64,000 nucleotides of DNA from Thermopolyspora flexuosa (GCF_006716785.1 NZ_VFPQ01000001.1:2232001-2296000), one strand, 5' to 3'; counted from the stretch's first letter, positions 26,545-38,803 are shown. Translations and numbers: made by a program. The notes: generated from the sequence alone by a model not told the origin.

Positions 26545-27617
26545 TGGGGCCGGGACGGCTGCGCCGCGACGGGGCGGACCTCGACATCCTCGGCCGCCGC
26601 AGGCTGTGGTACGGCCTGTCGCTGGCGCTGCTCGCGCTGTCGCTCGCCGGGCTGCTCGGCCGCGGGCTCAACCTCGGCGTGGAGTTCACCGGCGGCTCGG
26701 TCTTCACCTTCACCTCCGCCTCGGCCACGGTCGAGGAGGTGCGCGACGCGGTGGGCGGCGCGCTCCGCGGGAGCGGCGACGAGCAGGTGATCGTGCAGCG
26801 CACCGGCGCGCACGGCTGGCGCGTCACCACCGGGCTCACCGCCGGCGACCGCGCGTCCGACGAGCAGGTGGAGCGGGTACGGCGGGCTCTCGCGGCGCGG
26901 TTCGGCCTGCCCCCGGGCGAGGTCGGCGTCCAGGTGATCGGCGCCTCCTGGGGCGGCCGGGTCACCGAGCGGGCCGTGCTCGGCCTCGCCGTGCTGCTGA
27001 TCGCGGTGATCGGCTACCTGTCGTTCGCCTTCGAGTGGCGCATGGCGCTCGCCGCGGTCGCCGCGCTCGGCCACGACCTGGTCGTCACCGCGGGCGTGTA
27101 CGCCTGGTCGGGCTTCGAGGTGACCCCGGCCACCCTGCTCGGATTCCTCACCATCCTGGGATACTCGCTGTACGACGCGGTCGTCGTCTTCGACATGATC
27201 AAGGAGGTCACCGCCAGGCTCGGCAGCACCGGAAAGATGACCTACACCCAGGCCGCGAACCGCGCGCTCAACGCGACCCTGGTCCGCTCGCTCAACACCA
27301 CGCTCGTGGCGATCCTACCGGTGGCGTCGATCCTGTTCATCGGCACCACGCTGCTCGGCGCGGGTACGCTGAAGGACCTGTCGCTCGCGCTGTTCGTCGG
27401 CATGATCGTCGGAACCTACTCCTCGCTGTGCGTGGCCACCCCGCTGCTGGTCGCGCTGAAGGAGCGGGAGCCGCGGTACGCCGCCCTCGCCAGGCGGGTG
27501 GCCGGACGCGACCGGGCGCTCGCCGGGGCGGGCAGGGCCGCTCCGGGCGACCGGGCGGCGCGGGCCGGTCGCGGCCCGGCGACCACGGCGCACAAACGCA
27601 GGAAGAGACAGAGTTGA
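26544..27617 (+). CDS. secF: Protein translocase subunit SecF
   Basis: 357 residues from ATG 26544, overlapping the secD stop by one base; a GTG at 26541 is also in frame. Helix 1 (about 22-42) is followed by LNLGVEFTGGSVFTF, the SecF signature, an extracytoplasmic domain, then five helices with ALGHDLVVTAGVYAW, LTILGYSLYDAVVVFDMIKE and NTTLVAILPVASILF. The C-terminal tail is basic. It forms the SecDF motor with the preceding gene product. Confidence 0.96.
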   Translation: MGPGRLRRDGADLDILGRRRLWYGLSLALLALSLAGLLGRGLNLGVEFTGGSVFTFTSASATVEEVRDAVGGALRGSGDEQVIVQRTGAHGWRVTTGLTAGDRASDEQVERVRRALAARFGLPPGEVGVQVIGASWGGRVTERAVLGLAVLLIAVIGYLSFAFEWRMALAAVAALGHDLVVTAGVYAWSGFEVTPATLLGFLTILGYSLYDAVVVFDMIKEVTARLGSTGKMTYTQAANRALNATLVRSLNTTLVAILPVASILFIGTTLLGAGTLKDLSLALFVGMIVGTYSSLCVATPLLVALKEREPRYAALARRVAGRDRALAGAGRAAPGDRAARAGRGPATTAHKRRKRQS

Positions 27618-27737
27618 TCGGCCCGCTTCGGGTGCCCGTGCCGACCGGCCGCTCGCGGACGCCGGCGTACGGCGCGCGGGCGGCGCCGGATCGGGCCCCT
27701 GCGGGCCCTCGGTTGTGAAGGCAGGTGCCATCCCCCC

Positions 27738-28262
27738 ATGGGTGCGACGGACGTCTCCGCGCTGATCCTCAGCCGGATCCGCGACGTGCCGGACTATCCG
27801 AAGCCCGGTGTGCTGTTCAAGGACATCACGCCGCTGCTCGCCGACCACGACGCGTTCTCCGTGGTGGTGGACGAGCTCGCCGCCGGGCTCGAGGTCGACA
27901 AGGTCGTCGGCATCGAGGCGCGCGGCTTCATCCTCGCCGCCCCCGTGGCGTACCGGTGCGGAGCCGGGTTCGTCCCCGTACGCAAGAAGGGCAAACTGCC
28001 CGCAGAGACGCTCTCGGCGTCCTACGATCTGGAGTACGGCTCCGCCGTCATCGAGGTGCACCGGGACGCCTTCGGCCCGGGCGACCGTGTGCTCATTGTC
28101 GACGACGTGCTCGCCACGGGGGGTACGGCCTTGGCGGCGGTGGAGTTGATCAGAGGTGCGGGCGCCGAGGTGGTCGGCGTCTCGGTGCTTCTGGAGCTGG
28201 CCTTCCTCAAGGGTCGCAGCCGGTTGAGCGATGTCGATCTGCGCTCTCTGGTGGTCGTCTGA
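27738..28262 (+). CDS. apt: Adenine phosphoribosyltransferase
   Basis: 174 residues from ATG 27738. Salvages adenine to AMP with phosphoribosyl pyrophosphate. Type I PRTase fold with DYPKPGVLFKDITPLL, the EARGFILAAP loop, RKKGKLP and the PRPP-binding motif VLIVDDVLATGGTA. Located between secF and relA, the common actinobacterial order, which links purine salvage with (p)ppGpp metabolism by position. Confidence 0.96.
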   Translation: MGATDVSALILSRIRDVPDYPKPGVLFKDITPLLADHDAFSVVVDELAAGLEVDKVVGIEARGFILAAPVAYRCGAGFVPVRKKGKLPAETLSASYDLEYGSAVIEVHRDAFGPGDRVLIVDDVLATGGTALAAVELIRGAGAEVVGVSVLLELAFLKGRSRLSDVDLRSLVVV

Positions 28263-28370
28263 TCCCCCTGCGGGCGGGTCCGGCCGGGTGGCGGCCCGCC
28301 GGACGGCGGGCCGGCGTCATCCCCAAAGTGGATAAACTGGAAAAACAGGACTCGAGGGCAAGGAGTCTGC

Positions 28371-30761
28371 GTGTCCCGCGATGTCGTCGCACCCGGCGTA
28401 CCCGCCGTCGCCGACGGGTCCGGTGGGTCCGGCCCGGACGGCGCGACCGAGCGTGAGCGCCCGGCCGAGCCGCAATCCTTGCCCGCCCTGCCCGGGCCGG
28501 CCGAGGAGAAACCTGCCGGGCGGCGGAGGAGGGGCCGGTTCGCGGGGCAGTGGGGTGGCACAGTGAATCCGGTACTCGAACCGCTCTTCAAGACCGTCCG
28601 CGCCACCCATCCCAAGGCGGACCTGCGGATCCTCGAGCACGCCTACGACGTCGCGGCCTACCACCACCGCGGCCAGAAGCGCAAGAGCGGCGACCCGTAC
28701 ATCACCCACCCGCTCGCCGTCGCCACCATCCTCGCCGAGCTCGGCAGCGACGTGGAGACGCTCGCCGCCGCGCTGCTCCACGACACCATCGAGGACACCG
28801 CCTACAGCCTGGAGGAGCTGCGGGCCGACTTCGGCCCCACCATCGCGGCGCTCGTCGACGGCGTCACCAAGCTCGACAAGGTGAAGTTCGGCGACGCGGC
28901 CCAGGCGGAGACCGTCCGCAAGATGGTCGTCGCGATGTCCAGGGACATCCGGGTGCTGGTGATCAAGCTCGCGGACCGGCTGCACAACATGCGCACCATG
29001 CGCTACCTGCCGCCGCACAAGCGCGAGCAGAAGTCCCGGGAGACGCTGGAGATCTTCGCGCCGCTCGCCCACCGCCTCGGCATGAACACCATCAAGTGGG
29101 AGCTCGAGGACCTGGCGTTCAGCATGCTCTACCCCAAGCGGTACGCCGAGATCTCCCGCATGGTGTCCGAGCGCGCGCCCCGCCGGGACCTGTACCTCCA
29201 GGAGGTGATCGAGAAGGTCTCCGCCGACCTCCGCGAGGCGAAGATCAAGGCGACGGTCATGGGCCGTCCCAAGCACTACTACTCGATCTACCAGAAGATG
29301 ATCGCCCGCAACGTCAGCTTCGACGAGATCTACGACCTGGTGGGCATCCGGGTCCTCGTCGACACGGTGCGGGACTGCTACGCGGCGCTTGGGACGATTC
29401 ACGCGCGATGGAACCCGGTGCCCGGCCGGTTCAAGGACTACATCGCGATGCCCAAGTTCAACATGTACCAGTCGCTGCACACCACGGTGATCGGGCCCGG
29501 GGGCAAGCCGGTGGAGCTGCAGATCCGCACCCGGGCGATGCACCACCGGGCCGAGTACGGCGTGGCCGCGCACTGGAAGTACAAGGAGGAGATGAACTCC
29601 GGCGGCGGCCAGAAGGTCAAGCCGGTCACCGACATGGCCTGGCTGCGCCAGCTCCTCGACTGGCAGAAGGAGACCTCCGACCCGGGCGAGTTCCTCGAGT
29701 CGCTCCGCTTCGACCTGTCGGTCTCCGAGGTCTACGTCTTCACCCCGCGCGGCGACGTGATCGCGCTGCCCGAGGGCGCGACCCCGGTGGACTTCGCCTA
29801 CGCGGTGCACACCGAGGTCGGGCACCGGTGCATCGGCGCCCGGGTGAACGGCCGGCTCGTGCCGCTGGAGTCCCGGCTGAACACCGGCGACACCGTGGAG
29901 ATCTTCACCTCCAAGTCGCCGGACGCCGGGCCGTCCCGGGACTGGCTGAAGTTCGTCAAGAGCGGCCGGGCCCGCAACAAGATCCGCCAGTGGTTCTCCA
30001 AGGAGCGCCGGGAGACCGCGATCGAGGCGGGCAAGGAGGCGATCGGCCGGGCGATGCGCAAGCAGGGCCTGCCGCTGCAGCGCATGATGTCCGGCGAGAC
30101 CCTGCTCGCCCTCGCCCGCGACCTGCGCTACCCCGACGTCTCCGCGCTGTACGCGGCGGTGGGGGAGGGCCACATCGCGGCCCAGACGGTCGTGCAGAAG
30201 CTCGTCCAGTCGGTCGGCGGCGTCGAGGGCGCCGAGGAGGACCTCGCCGAGACCTCGGTGCCGACCCGGTTGCGCAAGCGCGACCGGTTCCGGGAGCGCC
30301 CGCACAACGCGGGCGTGGTGGTCGCCGGCGATCCGGACGTGTGGGTACGGCTGTCGCGCTGCTGCACCCCGGTCCCCGGCGACGAGATCATCGGCTTCGT
30401 CACCCGCGGCCACGGGGTGTCGGTGCACCGCACCAACTGCCCCAACGTCCAGCAGCTCAAGGAGCAGAAGGACCGCCTGGTCGAGGTCACCTGGTGCCCG
30501 ACCGAGGACTCGGTGTTCCTCGTCGCGATCCAGGTGGAGGCGCTGGACCGGCCGCGCCTGCTGTCGGACGTCACCCGCACGCTGTCCGACCACCACGTGA
30601 ACATCCTGTCGGCCTCGGTCACCACCTCCCGCGACCGGGTGGCGATCAGCAGGTTCACCTTCGAGATGGGCGACCCCAAGCACCTCGGCCACGTGCTCAA
30701 GGCGGTGCGCGGGGTGCAGGGCGTCTACGACGTCTACCGGGTGAGCGGCGCCGGCTCCTGA
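28371..30761 (+). CDS. relA: Bifunctional (p)ppGpp synthetase/hydrolase RelA/SpoT
   Basis: 796 residues from GTG 28371. A poorly conserved ~60-residue basic, Pro-rich N-terminus is followed by the HD hydrolase domain with LLHDTIEDT (His137, Asp138, Glu141, Asp142). Next come the synthetase domain with [13 protein letters not shown] and [13 protein letters not shown], a TGS domain ([19 protein letters not shown]), a zinc-finger-like CCTPVPGD region and a C-terminal ACT domain. The intact HD box plus the RFKD (RxKD) synthetase motif mark a bifunctional enzyme rather than a synthetase-only RelA. It makes and degrades the stringent-response alarmone in response to uncharged tRNA on the ribosome. 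Confidence 0.97.
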   Translation: MSRDVVAPGVPAVADGSGGSGPDGATERERPAEPQSLPALPGPAEEKPAGRRRRGRFAGQWGGTVNPVLEPLFKTVRATHPKADLRILEHAYDVAAYHHRGQKRKSGDPYITHPLAVATILAELGSDVETLAAALLHDTIEDTAYSLEELRADFGPTIAALVDGVTKLDKVKFGDAAQAETVRKMVVAMSRDIRVLVIKLADRLHNMRTMRYLPPHKREQKSRETLEIFAPLAHRLGMNTIKWELEDLAFSMLYPKRYAEISRMVSERAPRRDLYLQEVIEKVSADLREAKIKATVMGRPKHYYSIYQKMIARNVSFDEIYDLVGIRVLVDTVRDCYAALGTIHARWNPVPGRFKDYIAMPKFNMYQSLHTTVIGPGGKPVELQIRTRAMHHRAEYGVAAHWKYKEEMNSGGGQKVKPVTDMAWLRQLLDWQKETSDPGEFLESLRFDLSVSEVYVFTPRGDVIALPEGATPVDFAYAVHTEVGHRCIGARVNGRLVPLESRLNTGDTVEIFTSKSPDAGPSRDWLKFVKSGRARNKIRQWFSKERRETAIEAGKEAIGRAMRKQGLPLQRMMSGETLLALARDLRYPDVSALYAAVGEGHIAAQTVVQKLVQSVGGVEGAEEDLAETSVPTRLRKRDRFRERPHNAGVVVAGDPDVWVRLSRCCTPVPGDEIIGFVTRGHGVSVHRTNCPNVQQLKEQKDRLVEVTWCPTEDSVFLVAIQVEALDRPRLLSDVTRTLSDHHVNILSASVTTSRDRVAISRFTFEMGDPKHLGHVLKAVRGVQGVYDVYRVSGAGS

Positions 30762-30816
30762 CCCGGCCCCGCCGTACCCCTCCCGCGCTCTCCTCTGATC
30801 CGTGCTCGACCGTGAC

Positions 30817-30851
30817 CGCGCCCCCGGCGGCGCGTGGCGGCCGGGGGCGCG
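30817..30851. terminator. Bidirectional terminator between relA and the DUF349 gene
   Basis: CGCGCCCCCGGC and GCCGGGGGCGCG pair perfectly over 12 bp around an 11-base loop, midway between the converging genes. Confidence 0.6.
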
Positions 30852-30894
30852 GACGTGGCCTCGACGGTGGCCGTGACGGCTCAGACCGGGCGGC

Positions 30895-32157
30895 TCAGAC
30901 GGAGCCTCCGGAGAACTCCGCGAGCGTGCGCTCGGCCTCGACCAGCCAGGAACGGCGGGCGGCGAGCGCCTCCTCGGCCTCCTTGGCCTCCTTGGCGTTG
31001 CCCGCGGCCTGGGCCTTGGCGAGCCGCTGCTCGAGCTGCTCGATCGACCTGCGGAGCTGCTCGACCGTCGCCTGCGCCCGGGCCCGGGCCTCGGGGTTGG
31101 TCCGCTTCCACTCGGCCTCCTCGGCCTTGCGCAGCGCGTCGTCGACGCGCCGCAGGCCGCCCTCGAGCCGGTCCCGGACGTCGCGCGGCACCGGCCCGAT
31201 CGCCTCCCACCGCTCCAGGATCGAGCGGAAGTGCTGGCGCGCGGCCCGCGCGTCGGTCACCGGCAGCAGCTTCTCCGCCTCGGCGAGCAGCTGCTCCTTG
31301 GCCGCGGCGTTCTCCCGCAGCTCGGCGTCACGCTCGGCGTAGACCGCGGCGCGCGCCTGGAAGAACCGGTCCTGGGCCGCCTTGAAGCGCGCCCACAGCT
31401 CCTCCTCGACCTCCCGGGAGGCGCGCCCGGCGGCCTTCCACCGGCGCATCAGCTCACGGTAGGCGGCGGCGGTGCCGCTCCAGTCGGTGGAGTCGGCGAG
31501 GGCCTCGGCCTCGGCGACGATGCGCTCCTTCTCCTGCCGGATCGCCTCGCGCTGCTGGTCGAGACCGGCGAAGTACGCCTTGCGGCGCTTGGCGAAGGCG
31601 GTGCGGGCGGCGGAGAGCCGCTTCCACAGGGCGGCCTCGGTGGCCCGGTCCACGCGCTCGGCGGCCTTCCACTCCTCGACGAGCTGGCGCAGCCGCTCGC
31701 CGCCCGACTTCCAGTGAGTGGTGTGCTCGGCGATGCGCTCCGCCTCGGCGACGATGCGCTCCTTCACTTCACGGGCGGCCGCGCGCTGGAGCTCGCGGGC
31801 GGCCTTGAGCTCCTCGCGGCGCTTGGCGACCAGCTCCGACAGGCCGGTGAGCCGCCGCTGGAGGGAGTCCAGGTCGCCCACCGCGTTCGCGGTGGCGACG
31901 GCCTCGCGCAGTTTGAGGATGGAAGCCTCGGCCTGCGCGGGGGGCAGATCGGTGCCGCGTACCCGCTGCTCGAGCAGCTCGACCTGGGTGGCGAGTTCCT
32001 CGAACTTGCGGCGGTAGTACGCCAGCGCCTCCGCGGGATCACCCGCCTGCCAGGACCCGACGGCCCGTTCTCCCTCGGCCGTACGCACGTAGACGGTGCC
32101 GTCGTCGTCTACCCGGCCCCACGGGTCGGTGCTCACCGTGTCCTCCCGCACTGTCAT
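30895..32157 (-). CDS. DUF349 coiled-coil protein
   Basis: 420 residues from ATG 32157 (complement). After a 60-residue N-terminal segment the protein is nearly all charged helix, with three or four DUF349 repeats recognisable by W...W patterns: TTHWKSGGERLRQLVEEWKAA, DSTDWSGTAAAYRELMRRWK and ARQHFRSILERWEAIGPVPR. The C-terminal 60 residues are a regular coiled coil. The family is found throughout actinobacteria beside relA and has no established function. It converges with relA and is followed on its own strand side by a cyclophilin gene 40 bases upstream. Confidence 0.85.
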   Translation of the reverse strand: MTVREDTVSTDPWGRVDDDGTVYVRTAEGERAVGSWQAGDPAEALAYYRRKFEELATQVELLEQRVRGTDLPPAQAEASILKLREAVATANAVGDLDSLQRRLTGLSELVAKRREELKAARELQRAAAREVKERIVAEAERIAEHTTHWKSGGERLRQLVEEWKAAERVDRATEAALWKRLSAARTAFAKRRKAYFAGLDQQREAIRQEKERIVAEAEALADSTDWSGTAAAYRELMRRWKAAGRASREVEEELWARFKAAQDRFFQARAAVYAERDAELRENAAAKEQLLAEAEKLLPVTDARAARQHFRSILERWEAIGPVPRDVRDRLEGGLRRVDDALRKAEEAEWKRTNPEARARAQATVEQLRRSIEQLEQRLAKAQAAGNAKEAKEAEEALAARRSWLVEAERTLAEFSGGSV

Positions 32158-32197
32158 CAGATCCTTCGGGGGGTACCCTGCCCCTCGTTGTATTACG

Positions 32198-33040
32198 TCA
32201 GCTCTTGCCAGAGATTGTCACGTCTTTGAGTTCGACGGCCAGCTTGGGGGCACCGTCGCCTCCGCCGCCCTTGACGCCCGCTTTGGCGACTTTGTCCACA
32301 ATGCTCATACCCTTCGTGACCGTACCGAACGGCGTGTAGTTGGGAGCAAGGTTGTTGGTGTCGTCACCATAGACGATGAAGAACTGGCTGCCGCCGGTGT
32401 TGGGGCCGCTGTTCGCCATCGCCACCACGCCCCGCTTGTACTCCATGCCGCCGAGGTTCTCGTCGGCGATGCGGTAGCCCGGCCCGCCGGTGCCGTCGGT
32501 CTCGGTCTCGCCGTCGGCCTTCGCCAGCGGGTCGCCGCACTGGAGCACGTGCAGCCCGCCGGTGGTCAGCCGGTGGCACTTGGTGCCGTCGAAGTAGTCC
32601 TTGCTCGCCAGATGGACGAACGAGTTCACCGTGCACGGCGCCTTCGCCGGCTCCAGCTTGATCTCGATCTTGCCGTGATTCGTGGTGAGCGTCATCGTCC
32701 TCGGCGTGTCGGGGTCGGCCTGCGCCGGAGGCAGCCCGACGTCCTTCACCTGCCCGCTCGAGTCGGCGACGTAACCGCAGGTCCGGGTCGCCGGATCGAA
32801 CGGCTTGGGCTCGGGAGCCGCGGACGGGGAGGCCTGCGCGCCGGTCTGTGCGCTGGTCACGTCACCGGAGCCGGAGACCACGACCGAGGTGGCGACGACC
32901 GCGCCCACGACCACCACACCGAGGACGGAACCGATGATCCGCCGGCGCCGGGCCTTGGCCATCCGCTCGGCTCGGCGCGCCATCTGTCGCTCGTAATGCC
33001 GGCGGGCGAGCTCCCTCTGGCGGTCTTTGCCGGTGGCCAC
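32198..33040 (-). CDS. Membrane-anchored cyclophilin-type peptidyl-prolyl isomerase (copy 1)
   Basis: 280 residues from GTG 33040 with GGGAGGAG four bases upstream. A very basic N-terminal cytoplasmic segment (RRHYERQMARRAERMAKARRRR) precedes a membrane helix (about 35-56). A Ser/Pro linker follows, then an extracytoplasmic cyclophilin domain with TNHGKIEIKLEP, KCHRLTTGG, LQCGDP, GGSQFFIVYGD and PFGTVTKGMSIVDKV. It isomerises X-Pro bonds of exported proteins. The equivalent mycobacterial gene is ppiB next to relA. A paralogue lies 4 kb to the right. Confidence 0.9.
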   Translation of the reverse strand: MATGKDRQRELARRHYERQMARRAERMAKARRRRIIGSVLGVVVVGAVVATSVVVSGSGDVTSAQTGAQASPSAAPEPKPFDPATRTCGYVADSSGQVKDVGLPPAQADPDTPRTMTLTTNHGKIEIKLEPAKAPCTVNSFVHLASKDYFDGTKCHRLTTGGLHVLQCGDPLAKADGETETDGTGGPGYRIADENLGGMEYKRGVVAMANSGPNTGGSQFFIVYGDDTNNLAPNYTPFGTVTKGMSIVDKVAKAGVKGGGGDGAPKLAVELKDVTISGKS

Positions 33041-33198
33041 CGTACTCCTCCCGAGTGTCGGTAATCACTAATGAGGTGGGCGAAATCGTATCGGCCCCAG
33101 GGCAATGGTTCGCAGCCCGCCGAGGCTCACCGGTACCCTTCGGTTACATTCCCATCCGCTTTCCTTGACGAGATCCATCAGACCGAGGACCGCTTGTC

Positions 33199-33903
33199 GT
33201 GCTCATCGCCGGGTTTCCCGCAGGGTCGTTCCAGGCCAATTGTTACGTCGTCGCGCCCGCAGCGGGCGAGGAGTGCGTGATCATCGATCCGGGGCAGGAC
33301 GCCGTGCCCGGCCTCGACGAGCTGCTCCGCGAGCATCGGCTCAAGCCGGTCGCGGTGCTGCTCACGCACGGTCATCTCGACCATATGTGGTCGGTGGTCC
33401 CGGTCTGCGGGGCGCGGGACATCCCCGCCTGGATCCACCCGGAGGATCGCGAGCTGCTGTCCGATCCGGGCAAGGGCCTCGGGCTCGCCGCCCGCCGGCA
33501 GCTCTTCGGCGGGCTGGAGTTCACCGAGCCCGACGACGTGCGCGAGCTCCGCGACGGCGAGACGCTCAAGCTCGCCGGTCTGGAGCTGCGCGTCGACCAC
33601 GCCCCCGGCCACACGCCGGGGTCGGTCACGTACCTGCTGCCGCCGGAGCACGGCGCCGACCGCGAGGGCGGCGTGATCTTCACCGGCGACCTGCTGTTCG
33701 CCGGGTCCATCGGACGGACCGACCTCCCGGGCGGCGACTACCCGACGATCCTGCGCAGCCTGGCCTCGGTGTGCCTGACGCTGCCGGACGACACGGTGGT
33801 GCTGCCCGGCCACGGACCACAGACGACGATCGGCCGCGAGCGCGTCGGCAACCCGTTCCTGCAGGGACTGACGCCGCCGAGCGGCCCCACCAGGGGACTG
33901 TGA
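33199..33903 (+). CDS. Metallo-beta-lactamase-fold hydrolase (glyoxalase II-like)
   Basis: 234 residues from GTG 33199. The binuclear metal motif THGHLDHM (His57, His59, Asp61, His62) is followed by [12 protein letters not shown], the bridging Asp in [20 protein letters not shown], and [12 protein letters not shown]. The pattern is that of thioesterases related to glyoxalase II (Rv2581c-like), acting on S-acyl thiols; the physiological substrate is unknown. Its stop overlaps the hisS ATG (TGATG), so translation of the two is coupled. Confidence 0.9.
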   Translation: MLIAGFPAGSFQANCYVVAPAAGEECVIIDPGQDAVPGLDELLREHRLKPVAVLLTHGHLDHMWSVVPVCGARDIPAWIHPEDRELLSDPGKGLGLAARRQLFGGLEFTEPDDVRELRDGETLKLAGLELRVDHAPGHTPGSVTYLLPPEHGADREGGVIFTGDLLFAGSIGRTDLPGGDYPTILRSLASVCLTLPDDTVVLPGHGPQTTIGRERVGNPFLQGLTPPSGPTRGL

Positions 33904-35158
33904 TGATGTTTCAAGCGCCCAAAGGCGTACCCGAGTACTATCCGCCACGCTCGGCGATCTTCCTCGCGGTCCGCGAGGCGTTCGCCAAGGCCGCGGCCAA
34001 CGCCGGCTACTCCTACATCGAGGTGCCGGTGTTCGAGGACACCGCGCTGTTCGCCCGCGGCGTCGGCGAGTCGACCGACGTGGTGACCAAGGAGATGTAC
34101 ACGTTCACCGACCGCGGGGGCCGGTCGGTCACGTTGCGCCCGGAGTTCACCGCCGGGGTGCTGCGGTCCACCCTCGAGCACAACCTCCACCAGGGGCAGC
34201 TCCCGGTGAAGCTGTGGACCACCGGGCCCGCGTTCCGCTACGAGCAGCCGCAGGCCGGCCGCTACCGCCAGCTCCAGCAGTTCAACGTGGAGGCGATCGG
34301 CACCGAGGACCCCGCGGTCGACGCCGAGACGATCGCGATCGCCTGGAGCGGCTACCAGGCCCTCGGCCTGACCAGGGTCCGGCTGCTGCTCAACTCGCTG
34401 GGCTGCCGGAACTGCCGCCCGCAGTACCGCGGCGCGCTCCAGGAGTTCCTGCGCCGCCTCGACCTCGACGAGGCGACCCGGCAGCGCGTCGAGATCAACC
34501 CGCTGCGGGTGCTCGACGACAAGCGCCCCGAGGTGCGCGCCCAGCTCGCGGACGCCCCGCTCATCCCCGACCACCTGTGCGCCTCGTGCAAGTCCCACCA
34601 CGACAAGGTCCGCACCCTGCTTGAGGACCTGTCCATCCCGTGGGAGGACAACCCCCGCCTGGTGCGCGGCCTCGACTACTACACCCGCACCACCTACGAG
34701 TTCGACCACCCGCTGCTCGGCGCCCAGTCGGGCATCGGCGGCGGCGGCCGGTACGACGGGCTGTCGGAGGACATCGGCGGCCCGCCGCTGCCCGGCATCG
34801 GGTTCGCCGTCGGCGTCGACCGCATCATCCTCGCCATCGAGGCCGAAGGGCTCGCCGTACGGACGCCGCCGCGGGTGGCGGTGTACGGCGTGCCGATCGG
34901 CGAGGAGGCGGCGCGCCGCATGTTCACGCTCGTCCACGAGCTGCGCGCGGCCGGGATCGCCGCCGACATGGCGTACGGTTCCAAGGGCCTCAAGGGCGCG
35001 ATGAAGGGCGCCGACCGCTCCGGGGCGAGCCTCGCGGTGATCCTCGGCGAGCGCGACCTCGCCGCCGGGACCGCCCAGGTGAAGAATCTGGCGACGGGCG
35101 AGCAGAGCGCCGTGCCCCTGGCCGAGATCGTCACGACCCTGAAGGAGAGACTCACCTC

Positions 35159-35162
<4 letters not shown>
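33903..35162 (+). CDS. hisS: Histidyl-tRNA synthetase
   Basis: 419 residues from ATG 33903 (or 33906). Class II synthetase: N-terminal [15 protein letters not shown], motif 1 region with [19 protein letters not shown], motif 2 around [18 protein letters not shown], the histidine-specific [13 protein letters not shown] and GGGRYDGL boxes, motif 3 [11 protein letters not shown], and a C-terminal anticodon-binding domain. The stop overlaps the aspS start as ATGA. Confidence 0.97.
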
Positions 35163-36916
<1,754 letters not shown>

Positions 36917-36964
36917 CGCCGCCCCGGCGGCCGGGCCACGGCCGCGTACGCCAGGACACGACGA

Positions 36965-36999
36965 CGCCCCGGCGCGCATCCCGCGCCGGGGCGTTTCGT
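36965..36999. terminator. Strong terminator between aspS and cyclophilin copy 2
   Basis: CGCCCCGGCGCG pairs perfectly with CGCGCCGGGGCG over 12 bp around the 5-base loop CATCC, followed by TTTCGTC. It lies 48 bases after the aspS stop in the gap between converging genes, and the reverse strand also ends in a short run of pyrimidines. Confidence 0.75.
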
Positions 37000-37042
37000 C
37001 GTACCGGGCGGTTCCCCGCCCGCCGCGCCGGGACGCGGCGGG

Positions 37043-37948
37043 TCACTGCAGCGTGATGGTCCTCACCTTGACCCGCATCTTCGGGGCGGTGGCACCGCCC
37101 TCGGAGCTGGTGATGTCGCCCGGGTTGATGATCACGCCGCCCTTGGAGACCCGGTCGATGATGTCCATGCCCTTGACGACCCGTCCGAAGGCCGTGTAGG
37201 TGCCGCCGGTCTCCGCGAGCTGGACGTTGTCGTCGTGCCAGGAGATGGCGAACTGGCTGCCGTTGGCGTTGCGGTCCTCCATCCCCTGGGCCATGAACAC
37301 GATCCCGCGGCGGTAGTCGCTGCCGCCGAGGTTCTCGTCGTTGAACAGGTAGCCGGGCCCGCCCGTACCGTCGGTGGGGTTCTTCCCGTCGCCCTTGGCC
37401 TGCCAGTCGCCGCACTGCAGCAGCCCCAGGCCCGCGGTGTCCGGCGTGGCGAGCCGGTGGCACACGGTGTTGTCGAAGAAGCGCTTCTTGGCGAGGAAGG
37501 CGAACGAGTTGATGGTGCAGGGCGCCTTATCGGGCCACACCTCGATGACGATGTCGCCGTGATTGGTCTTGATGGTCATCGTCTTCAGCGCGAGCACGGC
37601 CTTGCTCACCTTGGCCGGAGGCCTGCCCACGTTCTTCGCCGGGGCACCGCTGTCGTCGTCGCGGTACTCGCAGGTGATGGCACCGCCCTTGGTGGTGGGG
37701 CTGGGCGACGCCAGGGGGTCCTCGGCGGACGCGGACGGGGACGGCGAGGCGGCGGCGTTCGCGTCCCGGCCGTCCCCACCGCCGCCGATCAGGGTGGTCG
37801 CCGCGATGATGCCGCCGAGGACCACGACCGTGCCCACGCCGGCGCCGATCGCGACGTTGCGCTTGCTCCTGGCCTCCTGCTGGGCACGCCTCTGCTGCCT
37901 CTCGGCGTGCTCGCGTGCCAATTGCTCCCGGCGGTCCGTGTCGGTCAC
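37043..37948 (-). CDS. Membrane-anchored cyclophilin-type peptidyl-prolyl isomerase (copy 2)
   Basis: 301 residues from GTG 37948 after GGGAAGGA. Same architecture as copy 1: basic cytoplasmic N-terminus, membrane helix (about residues 34-56), a Ser/Pro/Ala-rich linker, then a cyclophilin domain with TNHGDIVIEVWPDKAPCTINS, CHRLATPDT, LQCGDWQ, NGSQFAISWHDD and AFGRVVKGMDIIDRV. Sequence differences are extensive, so this is an old duplication. A protein-folding role outside the membrane is inferred. Confidence 0.9.
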   Translation of the reverse strand: MTDTDRREQLAREHAERQQRRAQQEARSKRNVAIGAGVGTVVVLGGIIAATTLIGGGGDGRDANAAASPSPSASAEDPLASPSPTTKGGAITCEYRDDDSGAPAKNVGRPPAKVSKAVLALKTMTIKTNHGDIVIEVWPDKAPCTINSFAFLAKKRFFDNTVCHRLATPDTAGLGLLQCGDWQAKGDGKNPTDGTGGPGYLFNDENLGGSDYRRGIVFMAQGMEDRNANGSQFAISWHDDNVQLAETGGTYTAFGRVVKGMDIIDRVSKGGVIINPGDITSSEGGATAPKMRVKVRTITLQ

Positions 37949-38218
37949 CGCTTCGTCCTTCCCTAGTTCTGGTGGCGCGATCCCGTCATGGCGCTCACTG
38001 TGTGGTCGGCGCCTTCGGCGCGCACCGGGCCGCGTGCCGTGCAGGGTCGCGCTCGCCCGTCCCGTACGCTCGCCAAATCTAGCGGTCATCGCGAGGTGGC
38101 GAGTGTCATGTCCGTATAAGGAGCGCCTTGAGCTGAGATGTTACGAATGAGGTTCCTGCTGCTGGCGAGGTGGGGAAGGGGCGCCGACGGGCCTTCAGAA
38201 CTCTTTCAGATCCGTCTG

Positions 38219-38246
38219 GGAACCTCCTCGGCGGCACGTACGTAAC
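38219..38246 (+). promoter_or_regulatory. Candidate ECF-sigma promoter of the DUF2231 gene
   Basis: GGAACC (38219-38224) and CGTAAC (38241-38246) are separated by 16 bases, the layout of promoters read by extracytoplasmic-function sigma factors of the SigE type. The start codon at 38288 is 41 bases further, giving a short leader. The rest of the 339-base gap (37949-38287) shows nothing else recognisable. Confidence 0.45.
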
Positions 38247-38287
38247 CAGACCAAGCGTGAAGCCCACCCGTCCTCGGGAGCTGAGTC

Positions 38288-38803
38288 ATGTTCGACGAGA
38301 TCCTGGGCCTTCCGGCCCACCCGCTGGTGATCCACGCCGCGGTCGTGTTCGTCCCGCTGCTGTCGCTGCTCTCCATCGCCTACGCGGTGCTGCCGCGGCT
38401 GCGCGCCCGGCTCGGCTGGGCGGTGGTGCTGCTCGCCGTCGCCGCGCCGGTCTCCGCGGCAGCCGCCCTGCTGAGCGGCCAGGCGCTGCTGGACGGCCGG
38501 TTCGGTGGCCGGATACCGCCGGGCGTGGTCGGCGAGCGCATCGCCGAGCACGAGAGCCTCGGCCTCCCGCTGGTGAACACCACGGCCGCGCTCGGCCTCG
38601 CCGCGGTGCTGCTCGTCGTGGCCGCCCGCAAGGCCGCCCCCGCGGCCGAGTCCGGGACCGGCGCGCGCCGCCGCGCCGCCGCCGGCGCCGGGACGACCAC
38701 GGTGACCATGGTGCTCGCCGGCGTGACGATCCTGCTCGCCGTGGCGGCCTGCTACCTCGTGGTGCGCATCGGCCACACCGGCGCCCTCGCCGTCTGGGGC
38801 TAG
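38288..38803 (+). CDS. DUF2231 integral membrane protein
   Basis: 171 residues from ATG 38288 with GGGAG upstream. It begins with the family signature GLPAHPLVIHAAVVFVPL and has four membrane helices, with a charged Lys/Ala-rich loop before the last. DUF2231 proteins are found across actinobacteria. Conserved His residues (HPLVIHA) suggest metal or haem contact, but no function is established. A candidate ECF-type promoter directly upstream would make it a stress-responsive gene. Confidence 0.85.
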   Translation: MFDEILGLPAHPLVIHAAVVFVPLLSLLSIAYAVLPRLRARLGWAVVLLAVAAPVSAAAALLSGQALLDGRFGGRIPPGVVGERIAEHESLGLPLVNTTAALGLAAVLLVVAARKAAPAAESGTGARRRAAAGAGTTTVTMVLAGVTILLAVAACYLVVRIGHTGALAVWG

